From assembly GCA_021789355.1 (NCBI GenBank), contig JAJYJR010000299.1, positions 1 to 7,102 of the forward strand: a stretch of 7,102 nt of DNA. The letters run 5' to 3'. Every line of letters starts with the position of its first letter. Positions within the stretch are counted from its first letter, which is position 1. This DNA is from Chloroflexota bacterium. Lineage in GTDB: Bacteria; Chloroflexota; Limnocylindria; Limnocylindrales; CSP1-4. The notes beneath the pieces are model-generated. The model was not told the origin of the DNA. It was given only the letters and a program-made list of their open reading frames with translations, and ran no database searches. Shown here one piece after another: positions 1 through 5,846 of this stretch. Made by a program: the position numbers and the translations under genes.

Positions 1-120
1 CCGCTGACCTGGATCAGCGGCCCGTCCGCCACCAGCGACATCGAGCTCAACCGGATCGAGGGCGTCCACGGTCCCCGGACGCTCGACGTCGTGATCATCG
101 AGCCTCCGGCGCAGGGCTGA
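1..120 (+). CDS. LUD-domain (LutC/YkgG-like) protein, C-terminal end only
   Basis: Frame 1 is open from the first base to a TGA at 118-120 and gives the last 39 residues of a protein whose start lies outside the window. The visible residues include [20 protein letters not shown] followed by [11 protein letters not shown]. The pattern G-P-S-x-T-x-D-I-E followed by G-V-H-G-P-R-x-L-x-V is the conserved C-terminal signature of the LUD fold, as in LutC of the LutABC L-lactate oxidation system. In that family the Gly-Pro-Ser-x-Thr-x-Asp-Ile-Glu loop lies near the end, so only a few residues follow, as here. The partner genes lutA and lutB would be expected upstream, outside the window. The lactate role is family knowledge; stand-alone LUD proteins of unknown role also exist, so no symbol is given. 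Confidence 0.8.
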   Translation, partial: PLTWISGPSATSDIELNRIEGVHGPRTLDVVIIEPPAQG

Positions 121-360
121 TCTCGACAACAGCCGTTCGGCCGCCAGGTGATCGAGCGCCCTCGCGAGTGCCGCCTCCTCGGCGGGCGCCAGGCGATCCT
201 CCAGGATCGGGATGGACAAGGGCCCGGCGTCAGCCGGCCGAGGGCGCGGATCCGTTACGCGATCTCGTCGACGACATCGCGTGACTCCAGGTAGGATGGG
301 TCGCGACCTGGTCGATGCGGTCGGTGATGGTGACGAGCCCCGCCAGGGGCCGCACCATGT
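121..360 (-). other. Decayed - strand segment with coding-like scraps
   Basis: No intact gene fits here, but two - strand stretches read like protein. At about 121-229 one frame gives SIPILEDRLAPAEEAALARA and then LDHLAAERLL, with mostly G or C third positions. It resembles a C-terminal amphipathic helix, faintly like the last helix of hemerythrin-type proteins, but it has no stop of its own before running into the LUD gene. At 294-358 another frame gives MVRPLAGLVTITDRIDQVAT followed by HP. Shifting by one base continues as YLESRDVVDEIA and ends at a TAA (plus-strand 255-257). The simplest reading is one or two broken genes on the - strand, directly next to the truncated permease at 361. I do not recognise either parent gene. 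Confidence 0.3.
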
Positions 361-390
361 CGAGCGGCCACGCGTCCCCCAGGAGGGACG
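361..390. repeat. Direct repeat, left copy (permease fragment)
   Basis: Bases 361-388 are identical to 7073-7100, and base 390 also matches 7102; only 389 (c) differs from 7101 (t). Both copies lie in the same reading frame of an ABC-2 permease C-terminus (SLLGDAWPL). The left end of the match, at 361, is a sharp breakpoint. The right end is not visible because the window stops, so the true repeat is probably longer, up to about base 579 of the left copy. It indicates a partial gene duplication with about 6.7 kb between copies, rather than a transposon end. Confidence 0.8.
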
Positions 391-579
391 TCGCCGACAC
401 GTTCTGCACCAGCCCCTTGCGGACCGCGTCGAGCACGTAGGTGGCCGGCGAGAAGCGCGACACCACCTGCATCCAGCCCGGCAGGATGTCCACGCTGTAG
501 TAGACCCCACTGACCAGCAGCAGCAGCAGCAGCGACCGCGCGGCCGCGCCATCGCGTCCCAGGCGATGACCAAACCGAA
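361..579 (-). pseudogene. Truncated, frameshifted ABC-2 type transporter permease
   Basis: The - strand reads SLLLLLLVSGVYYSVDILPG followed by WMQVVSRFSPATYVLDAVR. This is the well-known C-terminal half of ABC-2 family membrane permeases: a Leu-rich membrane helix, then the V-S-G-V-Y-Y-x-V-x-x-L-P-G-W loop and the S-P-A-T-Y-x-L-D-x-x-R motif. It continues into SLLGDAWPL and then homology stops abruptly at base 361, where the intact gene at 6975-7102 goes on for about 32 more residues. Upstream, a permease-like stretch FGLVIAWDAMA sits in a different frame (547-579), so a one-base frameshift lies near 541-547. No start codon or N-terminal half is present. Six CTG codons in a row (CAG repeat, 515-532) encode part of the membrane helix. 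It is a dead partial copy of the permease gene at the right edge. Confidence 0.75.
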
Positions 580-863
580 CCGACTGTGTGGGGGATCGCG
601 CAAAACGCAAGTCCGACCGCCTCGCGTCCGGCGTCGGCGCGACGTCAGCGAGCGACTCCGCCAACGGCCCCGGGACGAGAGGGGGGATGACTCCCCGCCG
701 CCCCTCCCCTCACCCTGCAGGAGCAGCTTGGGGTGGACAATGGACTCGCCAGCACAACCCGCGAGCCTGGCCCCGGTCCGGAACGGGTGAGCGCTGCTCC
801 GGTCCCCCGAGCGCCAACCGCCACTCGCCCGACCCGCAGAGCGCGCTTGTGCCCTCGAACTCG
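580..863. other. Gene-free spacer downstream of the Crp-like gene
   Basis: I see no convincing gene on either strand here. The open frames crossing it have irregular, Arg/Pro-rich translations typical of non-coding GC-rich DNA. A short perfect stem, GGGGA / TCCCC with a 4-base loop (683-696), sits in a G- and C-rich patch and could help end transcription of the - strand regulator gene about 170 bases upstream. It has no T-run. The rest looks unstructured to the eye. Confidence 0.5.
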
Positions 864-1553
864 TCAGCGCGACAAGCCGCGCAGGCCATTGACGTCCCGC
901 ACCGTGAGGCGGCGCCGGGTAACCCGCACGAGCCCGCGTTGCTCGAGCTCCGCGAGCGCCTTGTTGGCCGCCTCGCGCGACGAGCCCACCCAGCCCGCCA
1001 GCTCGCGCTGGGAGATCGGCAGGTCGATGGCGGTGCCGTCCTCGGACGGCTGGCCGTACTCCTTGGCGAGCTCGTCGAGGCGGCGCGCGACGCGACCGAG
1101 CACGTCACGGGCGGTGTAGTCGCCCCGCGTGCGGTCGGCATCCCGGAGGCGCCCGACGATCGAGCGGAGGAGCGCGAGCGCGGCGCCGGGATCGCCTGCG
1201 AGCGCCTCGACGAAGCGTTCGGCCGGCACGACGAGTGCCTCGCCGGGCTCCACCACCGTGACGGACGCGTTGTGCGGCTCGCCGTCGATCGCCGAGAGCT
1301 CGCCCAGGACCTCGCCCGCGCCGCGGTACCCGAGGACCGTCTCCTGGCCCTCCTCCGATACCGTCGAGACCTTCACGCGCCCCGAAAGGAGCAGGACGAC
1401 GCGCTCCGACGCGTCACCCTCCGACAGGAGGGTGACGCCGCGCCGAAGGGTCACGCGCCGACCGCCGCGGAACGCGGACGCGAGCGGCCCGAGCGCCTCC
1501 TCGGGCTGGTCCACGGGCGCCGTCGGCGGCAACTGCCTCACGCCCGCGAGCAT
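864..1553 (-). CDS. Crp/Fnr-family transcriptional regulator
   Basis: The product (229 residues from the ATG) has the two-domain plan of Crp/Fnr proteins and a typical length. Residues about 21-115 form the cyclic-nucleotide-binding beta-roll (L-L-S-E-G-D, L-L-L-S-G-R-V-K-V, then G-E-V-L-G-E-L-S-A-I-D-G-E-P). A long dimer helix follows (about 122-165). Residues 181-207 are the winged helix-turn-helix, with S-Q-R-E-L-A and the recognition helix S-S-R-E-A-A-N-K-A-L, keeping the Arg-Glu pair. The phosphate-binding cassette keeps Gly84-Glu85-Leu86, but the usual Arg-Ser pair is His94-Asn95, so binding of cAMP in the classical way is doubtful. There are no FNR-type N-terminal cysteines. The start is uncertain: there is no Shine-Dalgarno before the ATG at 1553, and that ATG overlaps a -10-like TATGCT; a leaderless GTG at 1541 is a good alternative. 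It is divergent from the two-gene + operon at 1722-2399. Confidence 0.9.
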   Translation of the reverse strand: MLAGVRQLPPTAPVDQPEEALGPLASAFRGGRRVTLRRGVTLLSEGDASERVVLLLSGRVKVSTVSEEGQETVLGYRGAGEVLGELSAIDGEPHNASVTVVEPGEALVVPAERFVEALAGDPGAALALLRSIVGRLRDADRTRGDYTARDVLGRVARRLDELAKEYGQPSEDGTAIDLPISQRELAGWVGSSREAANKALAELEQRGLVRVTRRRLTVRDVNGLRGLSR

Positions 1554-1554
1554 A
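1539..1554 (-). promoter_or_regulatory. Putative leaderless promoter/start of the Crp-like gene
   Basis: On the - strand TATGCT (1549-1554) matches the -10 pattern TAnnnT and is followed by 7 bases and an in-frame GTG (1539-1541). That is the distance expected if transcription starts on the start codon itself. The same 18 bases, from the two C's before TATGCT through the GTG, occur at the cyclase gene. No Shine-Dalgarno lies before either the ATG or the GTG. There is no good -35 match. The sequence identity is seen directly; the promoter role is inferred. Confidence 0.45.
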
Positions 1555-1574
1555 GGTCGACCGCACGTTCGCGC

Positions 1575-1595
1575 GACAGGGCCGAAGGGGATGGC
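1575..1595 (-). promoter_or_regulatory. Shared 21-bp upstream block, Crp-like gene copy
   Basis: This block matches 5868-5888, upstream of the cyclase gene, at 18 of 21 positions, and both copies end exactly 22 bases before the ATG. Its core GGCCCTGTC (- strand) is unchanged. With a start at the GTG it would cover about -55 to -35, a usual place for an activator site or an unusual -35 region. Which protein reads it cannot be told from the sequence. Confidence 0.5.
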
Positions 1596-1610
1596 ACGCG
1601 CAGCCCGCCC

Positions 1611-1649
1611 GAGTGTGACGAAGGACCGCTGCGGGGGTGATCCGCCCCC
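1611..1649. promoter_or_regulatory. Shared 39-bp block with inverted repeat, copy A
   Basis: The block begins gagtgtgac (1611-1619) and ends in the inverted repeat GGGGG / CCCCC (1633-1637 and 1645-1649) around a 7-base centre, tgatccg. It matches 5957-5995 at 30 of 39 positions without gaps. It lies in the divergent region, 58 bases upstream of the Crp-like ATG and 73 bases upstream of the + strand ATG at 1722, so it could serve either gene. One paired stem position differs between copies in a compensated way (G-C here, A-T there). It could be an operator for a dimeric regulator or an RNA hairpin in a + strand leader. Confidence 0.5.
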
Positions 1650-1682
1650 TCGTCCCGGCGCGCGTCCGGCGGCACGCTGAGG

Positions 1683-1697
1683 CCCTTGAAATCGATG
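1683..1697 (+). promoter_or_regulatory. Short block TTGAAATCGATG before the + operon
   Basis: TTGAAATCGATG (1686-1697), preceded by CCC, matches TTGCCATCGATG at 6026-6037, upstream of the other divergent + gene, at 10 of 12 positions. It contains the palindrome ATCGAT. It lies 25-30 bases before the chosen start codon in both places. Being short, it could be chance, but it falls in the same order as the other shared blocks. The TTG at 1686 also opens a longer frame for the 1722 gene, which I consider less likely as its start. Confidence 0.3.
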
Positions 1698-1721
1698 CGC
1701 ACAGGGATGGGGGAGCACGAG

Positions 1722-1937
1722 ATGGATCCCACGATCGCCAGGCAGCTGGTCGAGCTGCACCTCCAGGAGCTGTGGGCAGAAGCCGCGGCCGAGCGGTTCG
1801 CTCGCGCGGCCCGTCAGGCTGACTGTCCGCCGGTCGCCACGCGCCGGAGCCCCCTGGCGGCGCTCCGCATCCTCGTCGCCGCGCGGGTTCGCCACGCCGC
1901 GCGCGAGGCGCACCCGGCCGGCTCGGTCGGACGCTAG
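1722..1937 (+). CDS. Small helical hypothetical protein (71 aa)
   Basis: I do not recognise a named family. The protein starts MDPTIARQLVELHLQELWAE and is predicted by eye to be mostly helical, with an amphipathic first half rich in Ala, Glu, Leu and Arg (to about residue 32). A Cys-Pro-Pro break follows near 35-37, then a second basic helix (ALRILVAARVRHAARE) and a short disordered tail. There is no clear membrane segment. Small proteins opening with an M-x-P-x-x-A-R-x-L-V-E-x-H-x-x-E-L type helix are common as unannotated genes in high-GC bacteria. The ATG at 1722 was chosen because GGGAG (1711-1715) sits 6 bases before it; in-frame TTG 1686 and ATG 1695 and 1707 are alternatives. It ends at TAG 1937, and the next gene starts 28 bases later, so the two are probably one operon divergent from the Crp-like gene. 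Confidence 0.6.
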   Translation: MDPTIARQLVELHLQELWAEAAAERFARAARQADCPPVATRRSPLAALRILVAARVRHAAREAHPAGSVGR

Positions 1938-1965
1938 CCGCAAGCGGGAGCTGAAGGGAGACGAG

Positions 1966-2399
1966 ATGTGCGCACACGCCCGCCGGGGCCGGGGAGTGCT
2001 CGCGTGGACTGTGCTTCCGCTCGTCGTGCTACTCGTCGCCTGCGGGAGCGCGACGACGATCAGCGCACCCCCGGAGCGGACGGCCCCACCGGCGGATGCT
2101 CCGATCGTGCAGGTGCCCTTCCGGCGGCGCCCGTGCCGCGGTTCGTCACGTCCGATGGCTGCGAGCCCTGCGCAGTGGGCCGACAGGTGCTGCAGGAAGA
2201 GCTCGGGGCCAGGGCCTGGACGGGCGCCCGTCCGGTCCGGCTTCAGGTTGTCGAGGCGACTGCCCAGCCCGACCTCCTGACCCGGTACGGGGGGCGCCTG
2301 CCCGTCCCCGTGGTCGGCGACGCGGTGCTCACGGCCGCCACGGACCGCGTGCGGGCCCATGCGTTCCTTGCCACGTGCCTGGACAACGGACTCGCGTAG
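1966..2399 (+). CDS. Thioredoxin-fold lipoprotein, broken by a frameshift
   Basis: A strong ribosome site (AAGGGAG, 1954-1960) precedes ATG 1966. The first frame gives a lipoprotein signal: basic MCAHARRGRG, a hydrophobic core VLAWTVLPLVVLLVA, and lipobox L-V-A-C with the lipidated Cys at residue 26, then a Pro/Ala-rich linker. That frame degenerates after about base 2120. A different frame takes over with APVPRFVTSDGCEPCAVGRQ, continues through L-P-V-P-V-V-G-D and ends at TAG 2399. Cys-Glu-Pro-Cys fits a redox CxxC motif, and the L-P-V-P-V-V stretch supplies the cis-Pro region of the thioredoxin fold. Restoring one base near 2119-2121 joins both parts into about 144 residues, a normal length. 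The protein would sit on the outer face of the membrane handling disulfides or thiols. Whether the shift is real, a sequencing error or programmed is unknown. Confidence 0.65.
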
Positions 2400-2444
2400 A
2401 CGGACAGGGGCACTTGAAGGGCCGTTGCATGGCCAGGCTACGCG

Positions 2445-2482
2445 GCATCGGGCCCCGCGTTCGCCCAGGGGCCCACGCATGC
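2445..2482. terminator. Putative bidirectional terminator hairpin
   Basis: GGGCCCC (2450-2456) and GGGGCCC (2468-2474) are perfect complements around an 11-base loop. GCAT (2445-2448) and ATGC (2479-2482) extend the stem across a small internal loop. It lies in the 102-base gap between the converging lipoprotein and cyclase genes, where a terminator for both strands is expected. No T-run follows on either strand, so this is a GC-rich hairpin and not a classical intrinsic terminator. Confidence 0.45.
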
Positions 2483-2501
2483 TCGCAGGTCACGCCGGCG
2501 C

Positions 2502-5500
2502 CTACCGACCGAAGGCGGCATTCTCTGTCGCGGCGAGCGCCGCGTCGACCTCCGCGATCCGGGGTGTCGCCCGCAGACCTTCCCAGATCACGCGTGCCTC
2601 CCGGAGGCGCGCGACACCCTCGTCGATCTCGCCGAGCGCGATCAGGCAGCGGCCGAGCCCGGCGAGAGCATAGGCGTGCTCAGGCACGACGCCCAGCTGG
2701 GTGAACCGCTCCACAGCGTCCGCGAACCCGGCGTGGGCGGTCTCAACGTCACCCTCCGCCTCGGCGAGCCCGGCACAAGCGGCGATGGTGCGCGCGCAGT
2801 CCAAGGGGTTGCGGGGTGCCCCCCGGTCCAGCGCCCGGCTTGCGAGGTCCGGGGCCCCCGCTCGCAGGCAGGCACGCACGACGCCGACGAGATCGTCCAT
2901 TTCGCCGGCTGCAGTGCGCTCGATGGCGTCACCGAGGATCCGCACGGCCTCCTCGCGGTCGCCCCTGGCGAGGGCTGCCTCCGCTACCGCGGGTGCCACG
3001 GACGTCGCCCGTGCCCTGGCGCGAACCACGGCCGTATAGAGGCCGCCGAGAGGCGCGACGGGCTCCCCGCGCTCGAGGTGAACGAGGGCCGCCGCCTGCG
3101 CGCCGACCCAAAGAGCATCGATGTACCCTCGCTCGGACCCCCACGCCTGGGTGACGTCGGCCTCCGCGAGCGCTCGGTCCCAATCACCAGCGTAGAAGAG
3201 GGCGAGGCACCGGTCGACCTGGGACACAACTCGCGGGATGCCGCGCACCTCACAGAAGGACGCCTCCTCGTCCGCGACCCGGAGCTCACCGGGCGGCCCC
3301 GCGAGGTACCCCGTGCCGGTGGCGAGGTTCAGGAACGCAACCACCGCGGCTCGAACATCGCCCTCGCCCTCGGCCTGCGCAATCGCACCCCGCAGATCCG
3401 TCTCGCCCTGGGCATCCCCCGCGTGCAGTCTCGCGCGCCCGCGGGCGCAGAGGGCGCGATACGGCGCGGGCAGGCCGAGCCGTGCCGCGTGCGCCAGCGC
3501 CGCGTCGGCGACGGCGACCCCTTCGGCATTGTGATCCGACACGGCGACAGCCACCGCCTGCTCGGCCAGGACGGCGACGAGGCCTGGACCTGGATGTGCC
3601 TCGAGCGTGCGCCGTGCCTCGGCAAGGAGGGCCGCCGCCCGCTGCCCGTCGCCCGCGTTGCCGACCGCCACCGACAGAGGCACAGCCAGCTCCGCGGCTG
3701 CCACCCTGTCCCCCCGCGCCTCCAGCAGCCCCGCAGCCTCCTCGAGATAGGGGACGGCCGCCCGGTGCTCGAACACCGCATTCAGCGCCCGCCCCAGTCG
3801 CCCCAGCACGTCGGGCCGGCGCGGGTCATCCGGACCGAGCAGTTCGAGCGCGCGGCGCAGGTCTGCCGGGGCCCCAGCCGGCTGCGTGCGCAGGGCGTGG
3901 TCGGCAGCGCCCAGGAGGGCCGTGACGAGGTCAGCTCGGATGGCTGCGAGGTCGGGGGCGTGCACCGTCTCGGCGAGGGCGAGGGCGCGCCCGAGATGCC
4001 CCACCACGAGCTCGGCGTCGGGCCCGAGGGGCTCGCCGGCGTGGCGTCCGCTGATCCAGGCCGCGGCGGCGCGGTGTCTGGCGAGCCGCGCGGCGCGGGG
4101 CAGGGCGCCGTAGGCGACGTCGCGCACGAGCGCGTGCACGAAGGCGAACTCCTGCTCGCCGGCCAGGGTGGCCCGGAAGACCGGGCGCACGAGCTCGCGG
4201 CGGGCGAGCTCGGCGAGGAGGGCCTCGAGCTCGTGGGGTGCCCGCGCGGACAGGGCGGCCAGGCTGCCCGCCCAGAACGTCCGTCCGACCACCGCGGCGT
4301 CGAGGAGGACGCTCTTGGCCTCCGCGGGGAGGGCGTCGAGGCGGGCGGCGAGGAGCGCGGCCACCGACGCCGGCACGGCGTCGGGGTCGAGCGCCGCGCC
4401 CTGCCGGTCGCGCAGCATGGCCGCCAGCTGCTCGGCATAGAGGGGGGAGCCCCCGGCGCGGGCGAGCACCGTCGCGAGGAGCCCGGCGTCGGCGCCCGGC
4501 AGGTCCGCCCGAAGCAGCGCGCGCATGTCGGGCTCGTCGAGCGCGGAGAGCGAGAGGACCGTGCTGCGCCGGCTGCGGGCGAGCCAGGCGGGATGGCGCT
4601 CCTCGAGCTCGGGGCGGGCGGTGACGAGGAGGAGGAGGGGCAGCCCGGCCGTCCGCTCGCAGACGTGCTCGAGGAAGGCGACGAAGGGCGCCTCGGCCCA
4701 GTGGAGGTCCTCCACCACGAGGACCGCCGGACCTTGGCGGGCGATCCCCTCCAGGAACCGGCGCCAGGCCGTGAAGGCCTCCTCCGCCTGGGGCGGCGCG
4801 GCCCCGACCCGCAGGCCGGCGAGGGGTCCCACGCGCTCGCGGATCCAGGCCCGCAGCGCGGGGTCGGGCTCCTGGAGGACCGCCTCGAGCCGGTCCGCGA
4901 TCGTCGCCTGGTCGTCGCCGTCCTGGATCCCCGCGTGCGCCCGCACGAGGTCCGACAGGGCGGCGAAGCCGGCCCCCTCGCCGTAGGGGCGGCAGCGCCC
5001 GACGCGCCAGCGCACGAGCTCGGACCGCGCGTCGAGGTGCCGCCCGAGCTCGCGCACGAGGCGGCTCTTGCCCAAGCCCGGCTCGCCCATGAGCGTGACA
5101 ACCTCGAGCGACGGGGTCGAGCGGGCGCGGTCGAAGAGGCGCACGAGCGTGGCCAGCTCGAGCGCGTGCCCGACGAAGGGGCTCGTCTCGGGGCCCGCCG
5201 GCTCGAGGCGCGCCAGCGGGGCGAGCGGGCGCCAGCGGGCGAGGGGCTCGTGCTTCCCCTTGGCCTCGAGCGGGGGCAGCTCCTCCCAGGCGAAGAGGTG
5301 CGCGGTGGCGGCATAGGTCGCCTCGCCCACCACGATCCCGTCGAGGGGCGCCGCCGCCTGGAGGCGCGCCGCCGTGTTCACCGCGTCCCCCGTCACCGCG
5401 TCCTCCCCGCCCCCTGGGGCGAAGAGCACCGGCCCGGTGTTCAGCCCGAGGCGCACGTGCAGCTCGAGCTCGAGGGCGGGCACCCGCTCGGCGATGCGCA

Positions 5501-5846
5501 GCGCCGCGCGCACGGCGCGCTCGGGATCGTCCTCGTGGGCCGCCGGGGCCCCGAAGAGGGCGAGCACCCCGTCGCCGAGGTGGCGCGCCACGGTCCCCCC
5601 GTGGCGGGTCACCTCGCTCGTGAGGACCTCGTAGTACGGGAGGAGGAAGGCCCGCACGTCCTCGGGGTCGGCCCCGTCGGCCCGGGCGGTGAACCCCGCC
5701 AGGTCGGCGAAGAGACACGTGAGCGTCTTGCGCTCCGCGCGCGGCGCGTCGTCGGGGGCCAGCGCTGTGCCGCACGCCATGCAGAAGCGCGCCGCCGCGG
5801 GGCTCGGGCTGCCGCACGCGGGACAGGTGACCACGCCCGCGAGCAT
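2502..5846 (-). CDS. Zinc-ribbon class III adenylate/guanylate cyclase with AAA ATPase and TPR-like repeats
   Basis: The 1,114-residue product is a soluble signalling protein of known architecture. Residues 8-25 form a zinc ribbon (C-P-A-C, then C-M-A-C). Residues about 38-205 are a class III cyclase domain. Metal-binding Asp48 (F-A-D-L-A-G-F-T) and Asp92 (H-L-G-D-G-V-L-A-L-F-G) are present, as are catalytic Asn157 and Arg161 (G-D-A-V-N-T-A-A-R-L). The purine-selecting positions are unusual: Arg88 replaces Lys, and Ala150 stands where Asp or Thr is usual. Residues about 223-600 are an AAA-type ATPase with Walker A GEPGLGKS (254-261), Walker B V-L-V-V-E-D (375-380), and the late F-V-H-A-L-V-R-D-V-A-Y motif. 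From about 630 to the end it is Ala/Leu-rich paired helices resembling TPRs; no HTH is seen at the C-terminus. The start lacks a Shine-Dalgarno; GTG at 5834 is an alternative. It shares its control region layout with the Crp-like gene. Confidence 0.9.
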   Translation of the reverse strand: MLAGVVTCPACGSPSPAAARFCMACGTALAPDDAPRAERKTLTCLFADLAGFTARADGADPEDVRAFLLPYYEVLTSEVTRHGGTVARHLGDGVLALFGAPAAHEDDPERAVRAALRIAERVPALELELHVRLGLNTGPVLFAPGGGEDAVTGDAVNTAARLQAAAPLDGIVVGEATYAATAHLFAWEELPPLEAKGKHEPLARWRPLAPLARLEPAGPETSPFVGHALELATLVRLFDRARSTPSLEVVTLMGEPGLGKSRLVRELGRHLDARSELVRWRVGRCRPYGEGAGFAALSDLVRAHAGIQDGDDQATIADRLEAVLQEPDPALRAWIRERVGPLAGLRVGAAPPQAEEAFTAWRRFLEGIARQGPAVLVVEDLHWAEAPFVAFLEHVCERTAGLPLLLLVTARPELEERHPAWLARSRRSTVLSLSALDEPDMRALLRADLPGADAGLLATVLARAGGSPLYAEQLAAMLRDRQGAALDPDAVPASVAALLAARLDALPAEAKSVLLDAAVVGRTFWAGSLAALSARAPHELEALLAELARRELVRPVFRATLAGEQEFAFVHALVRDVAYGALPRAARLARHRAAAAWISGRHAGEPLGPDAELVVGHLGRALALAETVHAPDLAAIRADLVTALLGAADHALRTQPAGAPADLRRALELLGPDDPRRPDVLGRLGRALNAVFEHRAAVPYLEEAAGLLEARGDRVAAAELAVPLSVAVGNAGDGQRAAALLAEARRTLEAHPGPGLVAVLAEQAVAVAVSDHNAEGVAVADAALAHAARLGLPAPYRALCARGRARLHAGDAQGETDLRGAIAQAEGEGDVRAAVVAFLNLATGTGYLAGPPGELRVADEEASFCEVRGIPRVVSQVDRCLALFYAGDWDRALAEADVTQAWGSERGYIDALWVGAQAAALVHLERGEPVAPLGGLYTAVVRARARATSVAPAVAEAALARGDREEAVRILGDAIERTAAGEMDDLVGVVRACLRAGAPDLASRALDRGAPRNPLDCARTIAACAGLAEAEGDVETAHAGFADAVERFTQLGVVPEHAYALAGLGRCLIALGEIDEGVARLREARVIWEGLRATPRIAEVDAALAATENAAFGR

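Noticed and set aside
515..532. Six CAG triplets in a row
   Set aside because: They encode consecutive leucines of a membrane helix on the - strand; six copies are unremarkable as a tandem repeat.
588..1640. A 350-codon + strand frame antisense to the Crp-like gene
   Set aside because: It has no motifs, and the opposite strand carries a clear cyclic-nucleotide domain and helix-turn-helix.
1611..1649. A classical Crp site suggested by TGTGA in the shared block
   Set aside because: No TCACA half-site lies at the required 6-base spacing in either copy, so the TGTGA alone is not evidence of an E. coli-type Crp operator.
864..2480. Upstream extension of the Crp-like frame to 538 residues
   Set aside because: The residues before the chosen start are Arg/Pro/Gly-rich, match no domain and overlap two + strand genes with good ribosome sites. 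The family length is about 220-230 residues.
5215..5255. Short internal repetition (gccagcggg ... gccagcggg)
   Set aside because: It encodes a repeated Pro-Leu-Ala stretch in the linker between the cyclase and ATPase domains; low-complexity coding explains it.
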